From NCBI RefSeq assembly GCF_900167525.1, contig NZ_FUZQ01000004.1, forward strand, positions 182,747 through 246,746: a stretch of 64,000 bases of DNA, given 5' to 3'. The translations under genes and the position numbers were made by a program. This stretch comes from Krasilnikoviella flava (GTDB lineage: Bacteria; Actinomycetota; Actinomycetes; Actinomycetales; Cellulomonadaceae). Positions 49,411 through 58,337 of this stretch are shown here, in pieces. The number at the start of each line of letters is the position of its first letter. Position 1 is the stretch's first letter. The notes beneath the pieces are model-generated. The model was not told where the DNA came from. It searched no databases and worked only from the letters and a program-made list of their open reading frames with translations.

Positions 49411-50819
49411 CCGCCACCGACGCCGCTCCCGACGCCATGCCGGACGTCGACGCCGTGCGTGCCGCCGTCGCGCCGCTGCTGCCCCGCGCGCTGGAGGACC
49501 TGCGCACCCTGGTCGCCATCCCGTCGGTCGCGGACGAGCGCCTCTACCCGCGCGCCGAGTGCGAGCGCGCCGCGCAGTGGGTCGTCGACGCCTTCCGTGC
49601 CGAGGGCATCGACGACGCACGCCGGGAGCGCACGCCCGACGGCTCGGACGTCGTCGTCGGCCACCGGCCCGGTCCGCCCGGCGCGCCGACCGTGCTGCTG
49701 TACGCCCATTACGACGTGCAGCCGCCGCTGGACGACGCCGCCTGGACCACGCCGCCGTTCGAGCTCACGGAGCGCGACGGCCGGCTCTACGGCCGCGGGG
49801 CCGCGGACTGCAAGGGGAACGTCGTCACGCACCTCACGGCACTGCGGGCCCTGCGCGCGCTGGTGGGCGACGACCTGCCGGTGGGGGTGCGGATCGTGAT
49901 CGAGGGCTCGGAGGAGCAGGGCACGGGCGGCCTCGACGGGTGGGTGGAGGCCAACCCCGGGGCGCTCGCAGCCGACGCGATGCTCATCCAGGACACGGGC
50001 AACGCGACGCTCGGGCTGCCCACGCTCACGGTGTCGCTGCGTGGCGCGACGAGCGTCGTCGTGCGCGTCGATGCGCTCGAGGGCGAGATCCACTCCGGCA
50101 TGTTCGGCGGCGCCGCCCCCGACGCGCTCGCGGCGCTGGTCGCGATCCTCGCCTCCCTCCGGGACGCCGACGGGAACACGACGATCGACGGGGTGGACGC
50201 CGCGGGCACGTGGCCCGGGGTCGGGTACGACGCCGACCAGTTCCGCGCCGACGCGGGCGCGCTGCCGGGTACGCGGCTGCTCGGCGACGGCACCGTCGCC
50301 GACATGCTGTGGGCCCGGCCCGTCGTGACGATCCTCGGCATCGACGCGCCGTCCGTCGTCGGCTCGGCCGCGGCGATCCAGCCGCGCGCCGCCGCCCGCC
50401 TCAACCTGCGCGTGCCGCCGGGTGCCGACGCCCGCGAGCTGCAGGACAGGCTGGCGGCACACCTCGAGGCGCACGCGCCGTGGGGCGTCCGCGTCACCGT
50501 CGAGCGCGACACCCCGGGCCAGCCCTTCGCCGCCCGCACCGACGGCCAGGTCTTCGAGGCGCTGTCCGCGGCGCTCGCGGACGCCTACGGCCAGGCGACC
50601 GTGACCGCGGGACAGGGCGGGTCGATCCCGCTGTGCAACATCCTCGCGAGCCAGTACCCCGACGCCGCGATCGTGCTGCTCGGGGTGGAGGAGCCCGCGT
50701 GCCTCATCCACGCCCCGAACGAGAGCGTGCACCCCAGCGAGATCGAGAACCTCGCCGTCGGGGAGGCGCTGTTCCTCGCCCGGCTCGGCGTCAGGCCGCC
50801 GTCCGGGCCCTCGGACTGA
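49407..50819 (+). CDS. M20-family metallopeptidase (dipeptidase)
   Basis: 470 residues. Zinc ligands and catalytic residues: LLYAHYDVQPP (His101, Asp103), GAADCKGN (Asp134 bridging), EGSEEQG (Glu169 base, Glu170 ligand). The lid/dimerisation domain covers about 200-370, and LIHAPNESVHPSEIENLAVGEALFLARL near the end carries the last His ligand. The pattern is that of the CNDP-like dipeptidase branch. Cytoplasmic, no signal peptide. Its 3' end overlaps a convergent membrane-protein gene by 29 bp. Confidence 0.92.
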   Translation: MTATDAAPDAMPDVDAVRAAVAPLLPRALEDLRTLVAIPSVADERLYPRAECERAAQWVVDAFRAEGIDDARRERTPDGSDVVVGHRPGPPGAPTVLLYAHYDVQPPLDDAAWTTPPFELTERDGRLYGRGAADCKGNVVTHLTALRALRALVGDDLPVGVRIVIEGSEEQGTGGLDGWVEANPGALAADAMLIQDTGNATLGLPTLTVSLRGATSVVVRVDALEGEIHSGMFGGAAPDALAALVAILASLRDADGNTTIDGVDAAGTWPGVGYDADQFRADAGALPGTRLLGDGTVADMLWARPVVTILGIDAPSVVGSAAAIQPRAAARLNLRVPPGADARELQDRLAAHLEAHAPWGVRVTVERDTPGQPFAARTDGQVFEALSAALADAYGQATVTAGQGGSIPLCNILASQYPDAAIVLLGVEEPACLIHAPNESVHPSEIENLAVGEALFLARLGVRPPSGPSD

Positions 50820-51291
50820 CAGGCGCTCCCCGGTACCAGGCGCTCGCCCCGGGGAGGAACATCGTGACGGTCGCGGCGACGACCGCCGCCACGTGCGCCA
50901 CGCGGACAACGGCGAACGCCGGTGCCAGCACGCCCCCGGACCCGACGGCGTCGAGAAAGCCCGCGCCGGCCGCCAGCGCGGCGACGGCGGGCACGACCAT
51001 CGATGCCAACCCCACCCCGGAGAGCAGGACCGTGAGGGCGGTCCGTGCGTAGCGACGCCGCCGCCGGTACGCGACGACCAGGAGCGCCGCGACGGTGTAG
51101 ACGACGGCGCGGATCGCGAGGCCGGCCCAGAGCCCGGCGTCCATCCCGCCGGTGGTCGTCAGCGGGACGACGACCAGCAGCGTCTCGACGATCCCCGACC
51201 CGACCGCGACGGCCCACAGGGCGGTCGCGCGACGGACGACGACAGGCGGACGTGAGCTGGTCGTGCCGATGGTGGCCTCGAGCGTCTGCAT
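50791..51291 (-). CDS. Small four-span membrane protein, unknown function
   Basis: 166 residues from ATG 51291, set by TAGCGT 7 nt upstream. Four hydrophobic segments: ATALWAVAVGSGIVETLLVVV, LWAGLAIRAVVYTVAALLVVAY, TALTVLLSGVGLASMVVPAVAALAAG and AFAVVRVAHVAAVVAATVTMFLPG, the last followed by ASAWYRG. The layout resembles small actinobacterial DUF proteins with a terminal FLPGANAWY-like motif. No function assigned. Confidence 0.75.
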   Translation of the reverse strand: MQTLEATIGTTSSRPPVVVRRATALWAVAVGSGIVETLLVVVPLTTTGGMDAGLWAGLAIRAVVYTVAALLVVAYRRRRRYARTALTVLLSGVGLASMVVPAVAALAAGAGFLDAVGSGGVLAPAFAVVRVAHVAAVVAATVTMFLPGASAWYRGAPVSPRARTAA

Positions 51292-51298
51292 GTCGACG

Positions 51299-51304
51299 AC
51301 GCTA
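51299..51304 (-). promoter_or_regulatory. Leaderless-type -10 (TAGCGT) for the four-span protein
   Basis: TAGCGT, 7 nt before ATG 51291; it settles that start against longer in-frame extensions. Confidence 0.55.
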
Positions 51305-51395
51305 GGCTCGCCGACCTGCGGCGCCCACCGTGCTGTCCGCCGTGATCCGGTAGGGCTGGCCACCGTCGTCCCGGCGGGTACGGCACGATGTGGAC

Positions 51396-53009
51396 ATGAC
51401 GACGACGTCACCCGCCGCCCGCTACGACGCCGTCGTGGTGGGCGGCGGGCACAACGGGCTCACGGCAGCCGCCTACCTCGCACGGGCGGGCCGCAGCGTG
51501 CTGGTGCTGGAACGGCTCGACCACGTGGGCGGCGCCGCGGTGTCGGCGCGGGTGTTCCCGGGCGTCGACGCGCGGCTGTCGCGGTACTCCTACCTCGTGT
51601 CGCTGCTGCCGCGGCGGATCGTCGACGAGCTGGCGCTGCCAGTGACGCTGCGCCGGCGCCGGTACTCCTCGTACACGCCGGTTGGCGACGCCGGCCTCCT
51701 CGTCGACACGGGCGACGACACCGCCACCCGGGCGTCGTTCGCCGCCCTCGGCGCGGCGGGCGACCACGCGGCGTGGGGGCGCTGGTACGCCGCCACCGGC
51801 CGCCTGGCGCGTCGGCTCTTCCCGACCCTGACCGAACCCCTGCTGTCGCGGTCGCAGGCCCGCGCGCTGGTGGACGACGACGCGACCTGGCGCGCCCTCG
51901 TCGAGCGCCCGCTCGGCGAGGCGCTGCGTGCGCGGTTCGCCTCCGACGTCGTGCGCGGTGCGGTCGCGACAGACGGGCTGATCGGCACGTTCGCGGACCT
52001 CGACGAGGGCTCGCTGGCGCAGAACCGCTGCTACCTCTACCACGTCGTCGGCGGCGGCACCGGCGACTGGGACGTGCCGGTGGGCGGGATGGGCGCCGTG
52101 TCCGGGGCGCTGCGGGACGCCGCGCGCGCGGCGGGCGCCACCGTCGTCACGCGGGCCGACGTCACCGCCGTCGACCCCGGGACCGGCGGCGAGGTACGGG
52201 TCTCCTGGACGGCCGACGACGGCCGCGAGCACGAGGTCGCGGCGGGCGCCCTGCTGTGCGGCGCGGCGCCCGACACCCTGGACCGCCTGCTGGCCGCCGC
52301 CGGGGCCGCGCCGTCGGGCCGCGGGACGACCCGGCCCCCCGAGGGCGCGCAGCTGAAGGTGAACATGCTGCTGCGCCGGCTGCCCCGCCTGCGCGACGGC
52401 GTCGACCCCGTGGCGGCGTTCAGCGGGACTTTCCACGTCAACGAGGAGTTCGCGCAGCTCCAGGCCGCGCACGCCGAGGCCGCCGCCGGGCGGGTGCCCA
52501 CCCTCCCGCCGTGCGAGATCTACTGCCACTCCCTGACGGACCCGTCGATCCTCGGCCCCGACCTGCGGGAGTCCGGCGCCCAGACGCTCACGCTGTTCGG
52601 CCTGCACATGCCGGCGCGGCTGTTCCGGGGCGACGCCGCCGCCCATGACGCGGCGCGGGAGCGGGCGCTCGCGGCTACGCTCGCGTCGCTGGACTCCGTG
52701 CTGGCCGAGCCCGTCGAGGACGTGCTGCTGCGCGACGCCGACGGGCGGCCGTGCCTGGAGGCCCGGACCCCCGTGGACCTGCAGGACGACGTCGGGCTGC
52801 CGGGCGGGCACATCTTCCACCGCGACCTGACGTGGCCGTGGGCCGCCGGCGACGCCGGGGACGACTCCGGACTGGACCGGCCCGGCACGTGGGGCGTCGA
52901 GACAGCGCACCCCCGCGTGCTCCTGGCGGGAGCGGGCGCGAGGCGCGGCGGGGGAGTGAGCGGCGTCCCCGGCCGCGCCGCGGCGATGGCAGTGCTGGGA
53001 GCCGGCTAG
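51396..53009 (+). CDS. FAD-dependent oxidoreductase, PYROXD2/phytoene desaturase-like
   Basis: 537 residues from ATG 51396. FAD fingerprint YDAVVVGGGHNGLTAAAYLARAG and VLVLERLDHVGGAA at the N-terminus; PVGGMGAVSGALRDAARAAG in the middle is the usual CrtI/PYROXD2 oligomer motif; the C-terminal FAD contact is VLLAGAGARRGGGVSGVPGRAAA. No carotenoid gene lies nearby and the ends match PYROXD2-like proteins better than CrtI, so a carotenoid role is doubtful. Its TAG stop shares the CTAG palindrome with the stop of the convergent permease gene. Confidence 0.85.
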   Translation: MTTTSPAARYDAVVVGGGHNGLTAAAYLARAGRSVLVLERLDHVGGAAVSARVFPGVDARLSRYSYLVSLLPRRIVDELALPVTLRRRRYSSYTPVGDAGLLVDTGDDTATRASFAALGAAGDHAAWGRWYAATGRLARRLFPTLTEPLLSRSQARALVDDDATWRALVERPLGEALRARFASDVVRGAVATDGLIGTFADLDEGSLAQNRCYLYHVVGGGTGDWDVPVGGMGAVSGALRDAARAAGATVVTRADVTAVDPGTGGEVRVSWTADDGREHEVAAGALLCGAAPDTLDRLLAAAGAAPSGRGTTRPPEGAQLKVNMLLRRLPRLRDGVDPVAAFSGTFHVNEEFAQLQAAHAEAAAGRVPTLPPCEIYCHSLTDPSILGPDLRESGAQTLTLFGLHMPARLFRGDAAAHDAARERALAATLASLDSVLAEPVEDVLLRDADGRPCLEARTPVDLQDDVGLPGGHIFHRDLTWPWAAGDAGDDSGLDRPGTWGVETAHPRVLLAGAGARRGGGVSGVPGRAAAMAVLGAG

Positions 53010-53818
53010 CGGATCTCGGTCCGCAGCAGCCCGCGCAGCCCGACCGCCAGCGGGACGCCGACCCACAGCAGGGTCGACGTGCCGAGCTGCGCCCACGACT
53101 CGCCCGTCACCTGGGGCGCGGAGAAGGCCTGGAGCGTCGTGGGGAGGTCGAGCCAGAGCCCGTGCGAGGCCCACCAGGCGACGTACGACGCGGCGATCGC
53201 CGACAGCATGGGCGCGACGAGCACGAAGCCGAGGTACGCCACCAGCCCCGGCGCCGACGACCGGATCAGCACGCCGAGGCCGAAGCCCACGGCCACCGAG
53301 ACCACATGGATCAGCAGGGCGCGCGCGGCCTGGTCGGCGGTGAGGTCCCAGGCGACGGGGACGTCGTGCAGCGCGCCGCCCACGAGCACGCCGACCGCGG
53401 CGACGGCGACCGACAGCGCCGTCGCCGCGAGCGTCACGAGCAGCACGGCGAGCGCCTTCGCGGCGACGACGCGGCCGCGGCGCGGCACCAGGGCGAACGT
53501 GGTGAGCGCCCCGCGCTGGCTCCACTCGCCGGTGACCGCCAGGACGGCGACCATCGGCAGCAGCAGCTGCATCGGCATCACCTGGACGGACACGAACGAG
53601 CCGAAGGACGCGGTGGCGTTCACGCCCCAGGCGGTGCCCGCCGCGATCATCGCGACGACGACGAACGCGATCGTCGCGAGCAGCCACGCCCCTGCGCGGG
53701 TGTCGCGGACCTTGCGGAGCTCGACGTCGACGAGGCGCGCCAGCGGGGGAGCGGTGGCGCCGCGGAGCGTCGGTGCCACGGCGTCGTGGGCGGGCGGGGC
53801 GGTGTCGACGGCGGTCAT
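53006..53818 (-). CDS. ABC-2-type transporter permease
   Basis: 270 residues with six hydrophobic segments (for example AWLLATIAFVVVAMIAAGTAWG and VLLVTLAATALSVAVAAVGVLVGGAL), after a short cytoplasmic N-terminus with LARLVDVELRKVRDTRAGAW, the typical ABC-2 elbow helix. Translationally coupled (ATGA) to the ATPase gene upstream. Together they form an exporter of the drug or lantibiotic-immunity type; substrate unknown. Confidence 0.88.
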   Translation of the reverse strand: MTAVDTAPPAHDAVAPTLRGATAPPLARLVDVELRKVRDTRAGAWLLATIAFVVVAMIAAGTAWGVNATASFGSFVSVQVMPMQLLLPMVAVLAVTGEWSQRGALTTFALVPRRGRVVAAKALAVLLVTLAATALSVAVAAVGVLVGGALHDVPVAWDLTADQAARALLIHVVSVAVGFGLGVLIRSSAPGLVAYLGFVLVAPMLSAIAASYVAWWASHGLWLDLPTTLQAFSAPQVTGESWAQLGTSTLLWVGVPLAVGLRGLLRTEIR

Positions 53819-54732
53819 GCGGCGGCTCCGCTCGCTCGGTCCAGGGTGTCGCGCTGGGTGTCGGTGGTCAGGGCCAGGAACGTCTCCTCGAGGCTCGCGC
53901 CGTCACCGGCGCGCAGCTCGGTGACGGCGATCCCGGCGGCGAACGCCGCTGCTCCCGCGGCGGCGAGGCCGGCGTCGGTGGTCACGGCGCCGTCGGCGGC
54001 GGGTGCGGCGGTGAACCCGGCGCCGGTGAGGGCGGCGGCGAGCGCTGCGGGGTCGGCGGCCCGCACGAGCGTGCCCGCCCCGGCGAGCAGCTCGTCCTTG
54101 GTGCCCTGCGCCACCACGCGGCCGTGCCCGATGACCACGATGTCGTCCGCGACCATCTGGATCTCCGTGAGCAGGTGCGAGGACAGCAGCACCGTGCCGC
54201 CGTCGTCGGCGAACGCGCGCAGCAGGTCGCGCATCCAGCGGATGCCGGCGGGGTCGAGGCCGTTGGCGGGCTCGTCCAGCACGAGCACCTGCGGCTCCCC
54301 GAGCAGCGCGGTCGCGACGCCGAGGCGCTGCCGCATGCCGAGGGAGTAGTCGCGCACCCGCCGGTGGGCCTCGGCGGCGGTGAGGGAGACGAGGTCCAGC
54401 ACCGCGTCCACGCGCCGGGCGGGCAGCCCCAGGGTGCGCTGCGCGAGCGTGAGCGTCTCGAGGCCGGTGCGGCCGCCGTGCTGGGCGGACGCGTCGAGCA
54501 GCACGCCGACGTCGAGGCCCGGGTTCGGCAGGTCGGCGTACCGCCGTCCGAGCACCCGCGCGGTGCCGGACGTCGGCTCGCCCAGCCCGGTGAGCAGCCG
54601 CAGCGTGGTCGACTTTCCGGCGCCGTTCGGGCCGAGGAACCCGGTCACCCGGCCCGGCAGCGCGGTGAAGGAGACGTCGTCGACGGCGGTCACCTCTCGG
54701 TACCGCTTCGTCAGGGCGTCGATCGTGATCAT
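53815..54732 (-). CDS. ABC transporter ATP-binding protein (DrrA/CcmA-type)
   Basis: 305 residues. Walker A GPNGAGKST, Q-loop region near LLDASAQHGG, signature YSLGMRQRLG, Walker B VLVLDEPANGLDP, H-loop LLSSHLLTEIQM. The C-terminal 90 residues form a DrrA-like extension (TLVRAADPAALAAALTGAGF...SLEETFLALT). The start ATG 54732 lies 7 nt from a TAGGGT hexamer, so the transcript may be leaderless and independent of cydC. Confidence 0.94.
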   Translation of the reverse strand: MITIDALTKRYREVTAVDDVSFTALPGRVTGFLGPNGAGKSTTLRLLTGLGEPTSGTARVLGRRYADLPNPGLDVGVLLDASAQHGGRTGLETLTLAQRTLGLPARRVDAVLDLVSLTAAEAHRRVRDYSLGMRQRLGVATALLGEPQVLVLDEPANGLDPAGIRWMRDLLRAFADDGGTVLLSSHLLTEIQMVADDIVVIGHGRVVAQGTKDELLAGAGTLVRAADPAALAAALTGAGFTAAPAADGAVTTDAGLAAAGAAAFAAGIAVTELRAGDGASLEETFLALTTDTQRDTLDRASGAAA

Positions 54733-54739
54733 GGGCCCG

Positions 54740-54745
54740 ACCCTA
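54740..54745 (-). promoter_or_regulatory. Leaderless-type -10 (TAGGGT) for the ABC-2 operon
   Basis: TAGGGT, 7 nt before ATG 54732, immediately after the cydC terminator palindrome. Confidence 0.5.
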
Positions 54746-54749
54746 GGGG

Positions 54750-54769
54750 TGCCGGGGCGCGCCCCGGCA
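54750..54769 (-). terminator. cydDC terminator (perfect 20-bp palindrome)
   Basis: TGCCGGGGCGCGCCCCGGCA is its own reverse complement, 7 bp past the cydC stop. The RNA would form an 8-bp GC stem with a CGCG loop. No U-tract follows; it also insulates the next gene's promoter. Confidence 0.7.
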
Positions 54770-54776
54770 TCCGGCA

Positions 54777-56588
54777 TCACCCTGGGAGGACCCTGGCTTC
54801 GCCGGCCCGCTCCTGGTCGGCCGCCCACGCGTAGGCCGGCTCGTCGCGCCGCAGCGCGGCGTGCGGGCCGCGGGCCACGACCCGCGCGGCGCGGCCCCCG
54901 GTCGCGGACGAGATGCCGAGCAGCAGCACCTCGTCCGCGACCGCGAGCGGCGTGAGCCGGTGCGACGCGACGACCACCGCCCGCCCGGTCTCGCGGGCGT
55001 GCGCGGCGAGGGTGGCGACCAGGGCGTCGGCGGTGGCGGCGTCGAGGTGCTCGGCGGGCTCGTCGACGAGCAGCACCCCGGCCGGGGCGAGCAGCGCCCG
55101 GGCGACCAGCAGCCGGCGCCGCTCGCCGCCGGAGACGTCCGCGCCGTCGGGACCCAGCATCGTGTCCGCGCCGTCGGGCAGGGCGTCGAGCCAGGCGTCG
55201 AGGCCGACGGCGGCCAGCGCGGCGCGCGCGTCGTCCTCGGACAGGTCCGGCCGCGCGACGCGGAGGTTCTCCAGCACGGTGGTGCCGAACAGGTGGCCGT
55301 CCTCCGCGACGAAGAGCGCGCCGCCGTCGCCGACCCGGACGGCGCCGGAGCGCGCCGGCAGCAGGCCCGCCGCGGTCAGCAGCAGCGTCGTCTTGCCCAC
55401 GCCCGACGGGCCGGCCAGCGCGACGACGGCGCCCGGCGGCAGCGCGAGGTCGACGCCCGCGACGACCGTGCGGTCCGCCCAGCCGGCATCCACGCCGTCG
55501 AGCCGGAGCAGCATGTCGGCCCCCTGGCCCGCCGGGGTGGGCGGTGCTCCCGACACGGGGGTCGCGTCGAACGGGCTGTCGGACGCCGGGTGCACCACGG
55601 TGGTCGGGGCTCCCGACAGGGCGGGGAGCAGGGCGACGAGCCGCCGCGCCGCCTCCCGCGACCGCCGCAGCTGGACCGCGGCGGCCGGCAGCGTCGACGT
55701 GGCCTCGAAGACGGCCAGCGGCGTGAGCACGACGACCGCCAGCTCGACAGGCGTGAGCGTGCCCGCCGCGACGGCGGGGATCCCGAGCAGCAGCGAGCAC
55801 AGCACGGCGAGGGTCTGCGCCCCCGCGTCGATGGCGGCCGACGTGCCGGAGACGCGGGCGCCGTCGTCGGTGGTGCGGGTGAGCCGGGCGTCGGCGGCCC
55901 GCAGCCCCGCCCGGCGGCCGTCGAGCCGGCCCGCGACCCGCAGCTGCTGACCGTCCTCGAGCAGCTCCAGGGCGCGTCCCGTCACCTCCGCCCGGGCCGC
56001 CGCGCCCCGGCGCTCGACCGACGCCGCGGCGCGGGACGCGAGCCATGGCGCCAGCACGCCCGTGAGCAGCAGGCAGCCGAGCAGGGTGGCCCCGGCGGAG
56101 GGAAGGAACGCCCCGACCAGGATCACGGAGCCGAGCCCCACGCAGGCCGCCACCCCGGCGGGGATCCAGGCGCGCACGACGACGTCGCCCACCGCGTCGA
56201 CGTCGGCACCCACGCGGGCGAGCAGGTCGCCCCGGCGCAGCGCAATCACCCGAGTGACGGGGCCGCGGGCGAGGGCGTCGTAGAGGTTGGCGCGCAGGGC
56301 GGCCATGCCGCGCAACGCCACGTCGTGGGAGGCGAGCCGTTCGAGGTAGCGCAGCACGCCGCGGCCGGTGCCGAACGCGCGCACCGCGACGACGGCGACC
56401 GAGAGCTGCAGCACCGGCGGCATCTGGGAGGCGCGGGCGACGAGCCACGCCGCCGCGGCGGCCAGGCCCACCGAGAAGCCGAGCGCCAGCGTGCCCAGCG
56501 CGACCGCACGGGCCACGCGGGTCCAGCGGACCTCGAGCATCGGCAGCACCTGGCGCAGCGGGTCGGCGGGACGGGCGGCGGGCCTCAT
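54777..56588 (-). CDS. cydC: Heterodimeric thiol/heme ABC exporter subunit CydC
   Basis: 603 residues. Six TM segments in the first about 310 residues, with GTGRGVLRYLERLASHDVALRGMAALRANLY, a CydC hallmark, and ALRRGDLLARVGADVDAVGDVVVR. Nucleotide-binding domain: Walker A LAGPSGVGKTTLL, signature VSGGERRRLLVARALL, Walker B VLLVDEPAEHLD, H-loop ASHRLTPLA. With CydD it exports cysteine/glutathione or heme-related compounds needed to mature cytochrome bd. Start ATG overlaps the cydD stop. Confidence 0.93.
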   Translation of the reverse strand: MRPAARPADPLRQVLPMLEVRWTRVARAVALGTLALGFSVGLAAAAAWLVARASQMPPVLQLSVAVVAVRAFGTGRGVLRYLERLASHDVALRGMAALRANLYDALARGPVTRVIALRRGDLLARVGADVDAVGDVVVRAWIPAGVAACVGLGSVILVGAFLPSAGATLLGCLLLTGVLAPWLASRAAASVERRGAAARAEVTGRALELLEDGQQLRVAGRLDGRRAGLRAADARLTRTTDDGARVSGTSAAIDAGAQTLAVLCSLLLGIPAVAAGTLTPVELAVVVLTPLAVFEATSTLPAAAVQLRRSREAARRLVALLPALSGAPTTVVHPASDSPFDATPVSGAPPTPAGQGADMLLRLDGVDAGWADRTVVAGVDLALPPGAVVALAGPSGVGKTTLLLTAAGLLPARSGAVRVGDGGALFVAEDGHLFGTTVLENLRVARPDLSEDDARAALAAVGLDAWLDALPDGADTMLGPDGADVSGGERRRLLVARALLAPAGVLLVDEPAEHLDAATADALVATLAAHARETGRAVVVASHRLTPLAVADEVLLLGISSATGGRAARVVARGPHAALRRDEPAYAWAADQERAGEARVLPG

Positions 56589-58333
56589 GAGACCACCGCC
56601 TCGACCGGACCGACGGTGCGCGAGGCGACGTCGACGACCTGGTCGGCGAGCGCGAGCAGCGAGGCGCGGTGCGCGACGACCACCACCGTGCGGCCGGCGG
56701 CGCGCCAGGCGCGCACCGTGTCGAGCACGACCTGCTCCCCGCGGGCGTCGAGGTGCGCGGTGGGCTCGTCGAGCAGCACGAGCGGTGGGGGAGCGGCGCC
56801 TCCCGGGGCCCCGCCGTCGAGCAGCGCGGCCGCGAGCGCCACCCGCTGCCGCTGCCCGACGCTCAGCCCGGTGCCGCCCAGGCCCACCGGGGTGTCCCAC
56901 CCCTGCGGCAGCCCGGCGACGACGTCGTGCAGGCCGGTGGTCCGCGCCGCCGCCTCCAGGGCGTCGGCGGTCACCGGGCGTCCGTCCGTCACGGCGTCGC
57001 GCACCGTGCCGGCGACGAGGGTGGGTCGCTGGGGCACCCACGTGACCTGCGGCCACCATGTGGCCGGGTCGAGGTCGGCGAGATCGACGGGAGCCTCGTG
57101 CGGGGCGGTCTCCACCAGCACCCGCCCCTCGTCGGGGCGCAGCAGCCCCAGGAGCACCAGCGCCGTCGTCGACTTGCCGGCGCCGCTGGGGCCGCGCAGC
57201 GCGACGACGCGACCGCCGCCGGGCCGGCCGGTGCCCAGCGGCACCCGGGCCGTGAGGCCGGCGGGCGCGAGGACGGCGCGGTCACCGGCCCGCACGCCTA
57301 CCCCGTCGAGCACGAGGGTCGCGCCGGCGAGGGCCGGCGCCGTCGCCGTGCCGGCCGCGGGCAGCGGCCGCTCCAGGACCGTGAAGGCACGCTCCGCGGC
57401 GGCGAGGCCGTCGGTGGAGGAGTGGAACTCGGCGCCCACGCGGCGCAGCGGCAGGTACACCTCGGGCGCGAGCACGAGGACGGCGATGGCGGGCACGAGC
57501 GCGATCATCCCTTCGACGAGGCGGAGCCCGACGCCGACGGCGACGATCGCGACGGACAGCGTGGTGAGCAGCTCCAGCACCATCCCCGACAGGAACGCGA
57601 TGCGCAGCGTGCCCATGGTGGCGCGCCGCGACGCGTCCCCGAGGGCGCGCACGCGGGCGCCGGGGCCGATCTCGCGCCCGAAGGCCCGCAGGGTCGGCAG
57701 CCCGGCCAGCAGGTCGAGCACCTGCGCCCCGAGGCGCTCGATCGTGTGCAGCCGACGTTCGGACGCGCCCGCGGTCATGACCCCGACCAGCCACATGAAC
57801 AGCGGCACCAGCGGCAGCGTCACGACGCAGATCAGGGCGGAGACCCAGTCGAGCCCGAGCACGACCAGCACCAGCACCGGGGTGACGATCGCCGTGAGCA
57901 GCAGCTGCGGCAGGTACCGCACGAGGTAGGGGCCCAGGTCGTCCAGCCCGCGCGTGGCGAGCGTGGCGGTCGCGGCGGCGCCGCCCTCGCCGGCGGGCCG
58001 CGGGCCCAGCGCCACCGTGTGCGCCACCACCTGCTCGCGCAGCTCGGCCACGACGTCGGCCGCCGCCTTCTGCGCGTACCGCTCCTGCGCCCAGGCGATC
58101 GCGGCCCGGGCGGCGATCGTGGCGACCAGCGCGCCGAGCCACGGCGCGACGTCGGACAGGGCGAGGGGAGTGCCCGCGCTGCCCGCCGTGACGGCGGGGC
58201 CGAGGGCGTGCGCGATGGCGAACGCCTGCAGCACGAGGGCGCCGGCGGCGGCGACGCCGAGAGCGGCGGTCAGGGCGACGTACCAGCGGGCGGCGCGCGC
58301 ACGCCGCAGGAGGCGCGGGTCGAGGGGCTTCAC
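56585..58333 (-). CDS. cydD: Heterodimeric thiol/heme ABC exporter subunit CydD
   Basis: 582 residues; GTG start 5 bp after cydB. TM domain with LDWVSALICVVTLPLVPLFMWLVGVMTAGASERRLHTIERLGAQVLDLLAGLPTLRAFGRE in part, the typical CydD signature region. NBD: Walker A LRGPSGAGKSTTAL, signature LSVGQRQRVALAAALL, Walker B LVLLDEPTAHLD, H-loop AHRASLL. It overlaps cydC by ATGA, so the two halves of the exporter are made together. Confidence 0.93.
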   Translation of the reverse strand: MKPLDPRLLRRARAARWYVALTAALGVAAAGALVLQAFAIAHALGPAVTAGSAGTPLALSDVAPWLGALVATIAARAAIAWAQERYAQKAAADVVAELREQVVAHTVALGPRPAGEGGAAATATLATRGLDDLGPYLVRYLPQLLLTAIVTPVLVLVVLGLDWVSALICVVTLPLVPLFMWLVGVMTAGASERRLHTIERLGAQVLDLLAGLPTLRAFGREIGPGARVRALGDASRRATMGTLRIAFLSGMVLELLTTLSVAIVAVGVGLRLVEGMIALVPAIAVLVLAPEVYLPLRRVGAEFHSSTDGLAAAERAFTVLERPLPAAGTATAPALAGATLVLDGVGVRAGDRAVLAPAGLTARVPLGTGRPGGGRVVALRGPSGAGKSTTALVLLGLLRPDEGRVLVETAPHEAPVDLADLDPATWWPQVTWVPQRPTLVAGTVRDAVTDGRPVTADALEAAARTTGLHDVVAGLPQGWDTPVGLGGTGLSVGQRQRVALAAALLDGGAPGGAAPPPLVLLDEPTAHLDARGEQVVLDTVRAWRAAGRTVVVVAHRASLLALADQVVDVASRTVGPVEAVVS

Positions 58334-58337
58334 GGCG

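Noticed and set aside
51366-51396. Leaderless -10 (TACGGC) for the FAD-dependent oxidoreductase.
   Set aside because: The last base is not T and the distance to ATG (about 11 nt) falls outside the 6-8 nt seen for the others.
51390-53009. Carotenoid desaturase (crtI) assignment.
   Set aside because: No other carotenoid gene nearby and the motif details fit PYROXD2-like proteins better.
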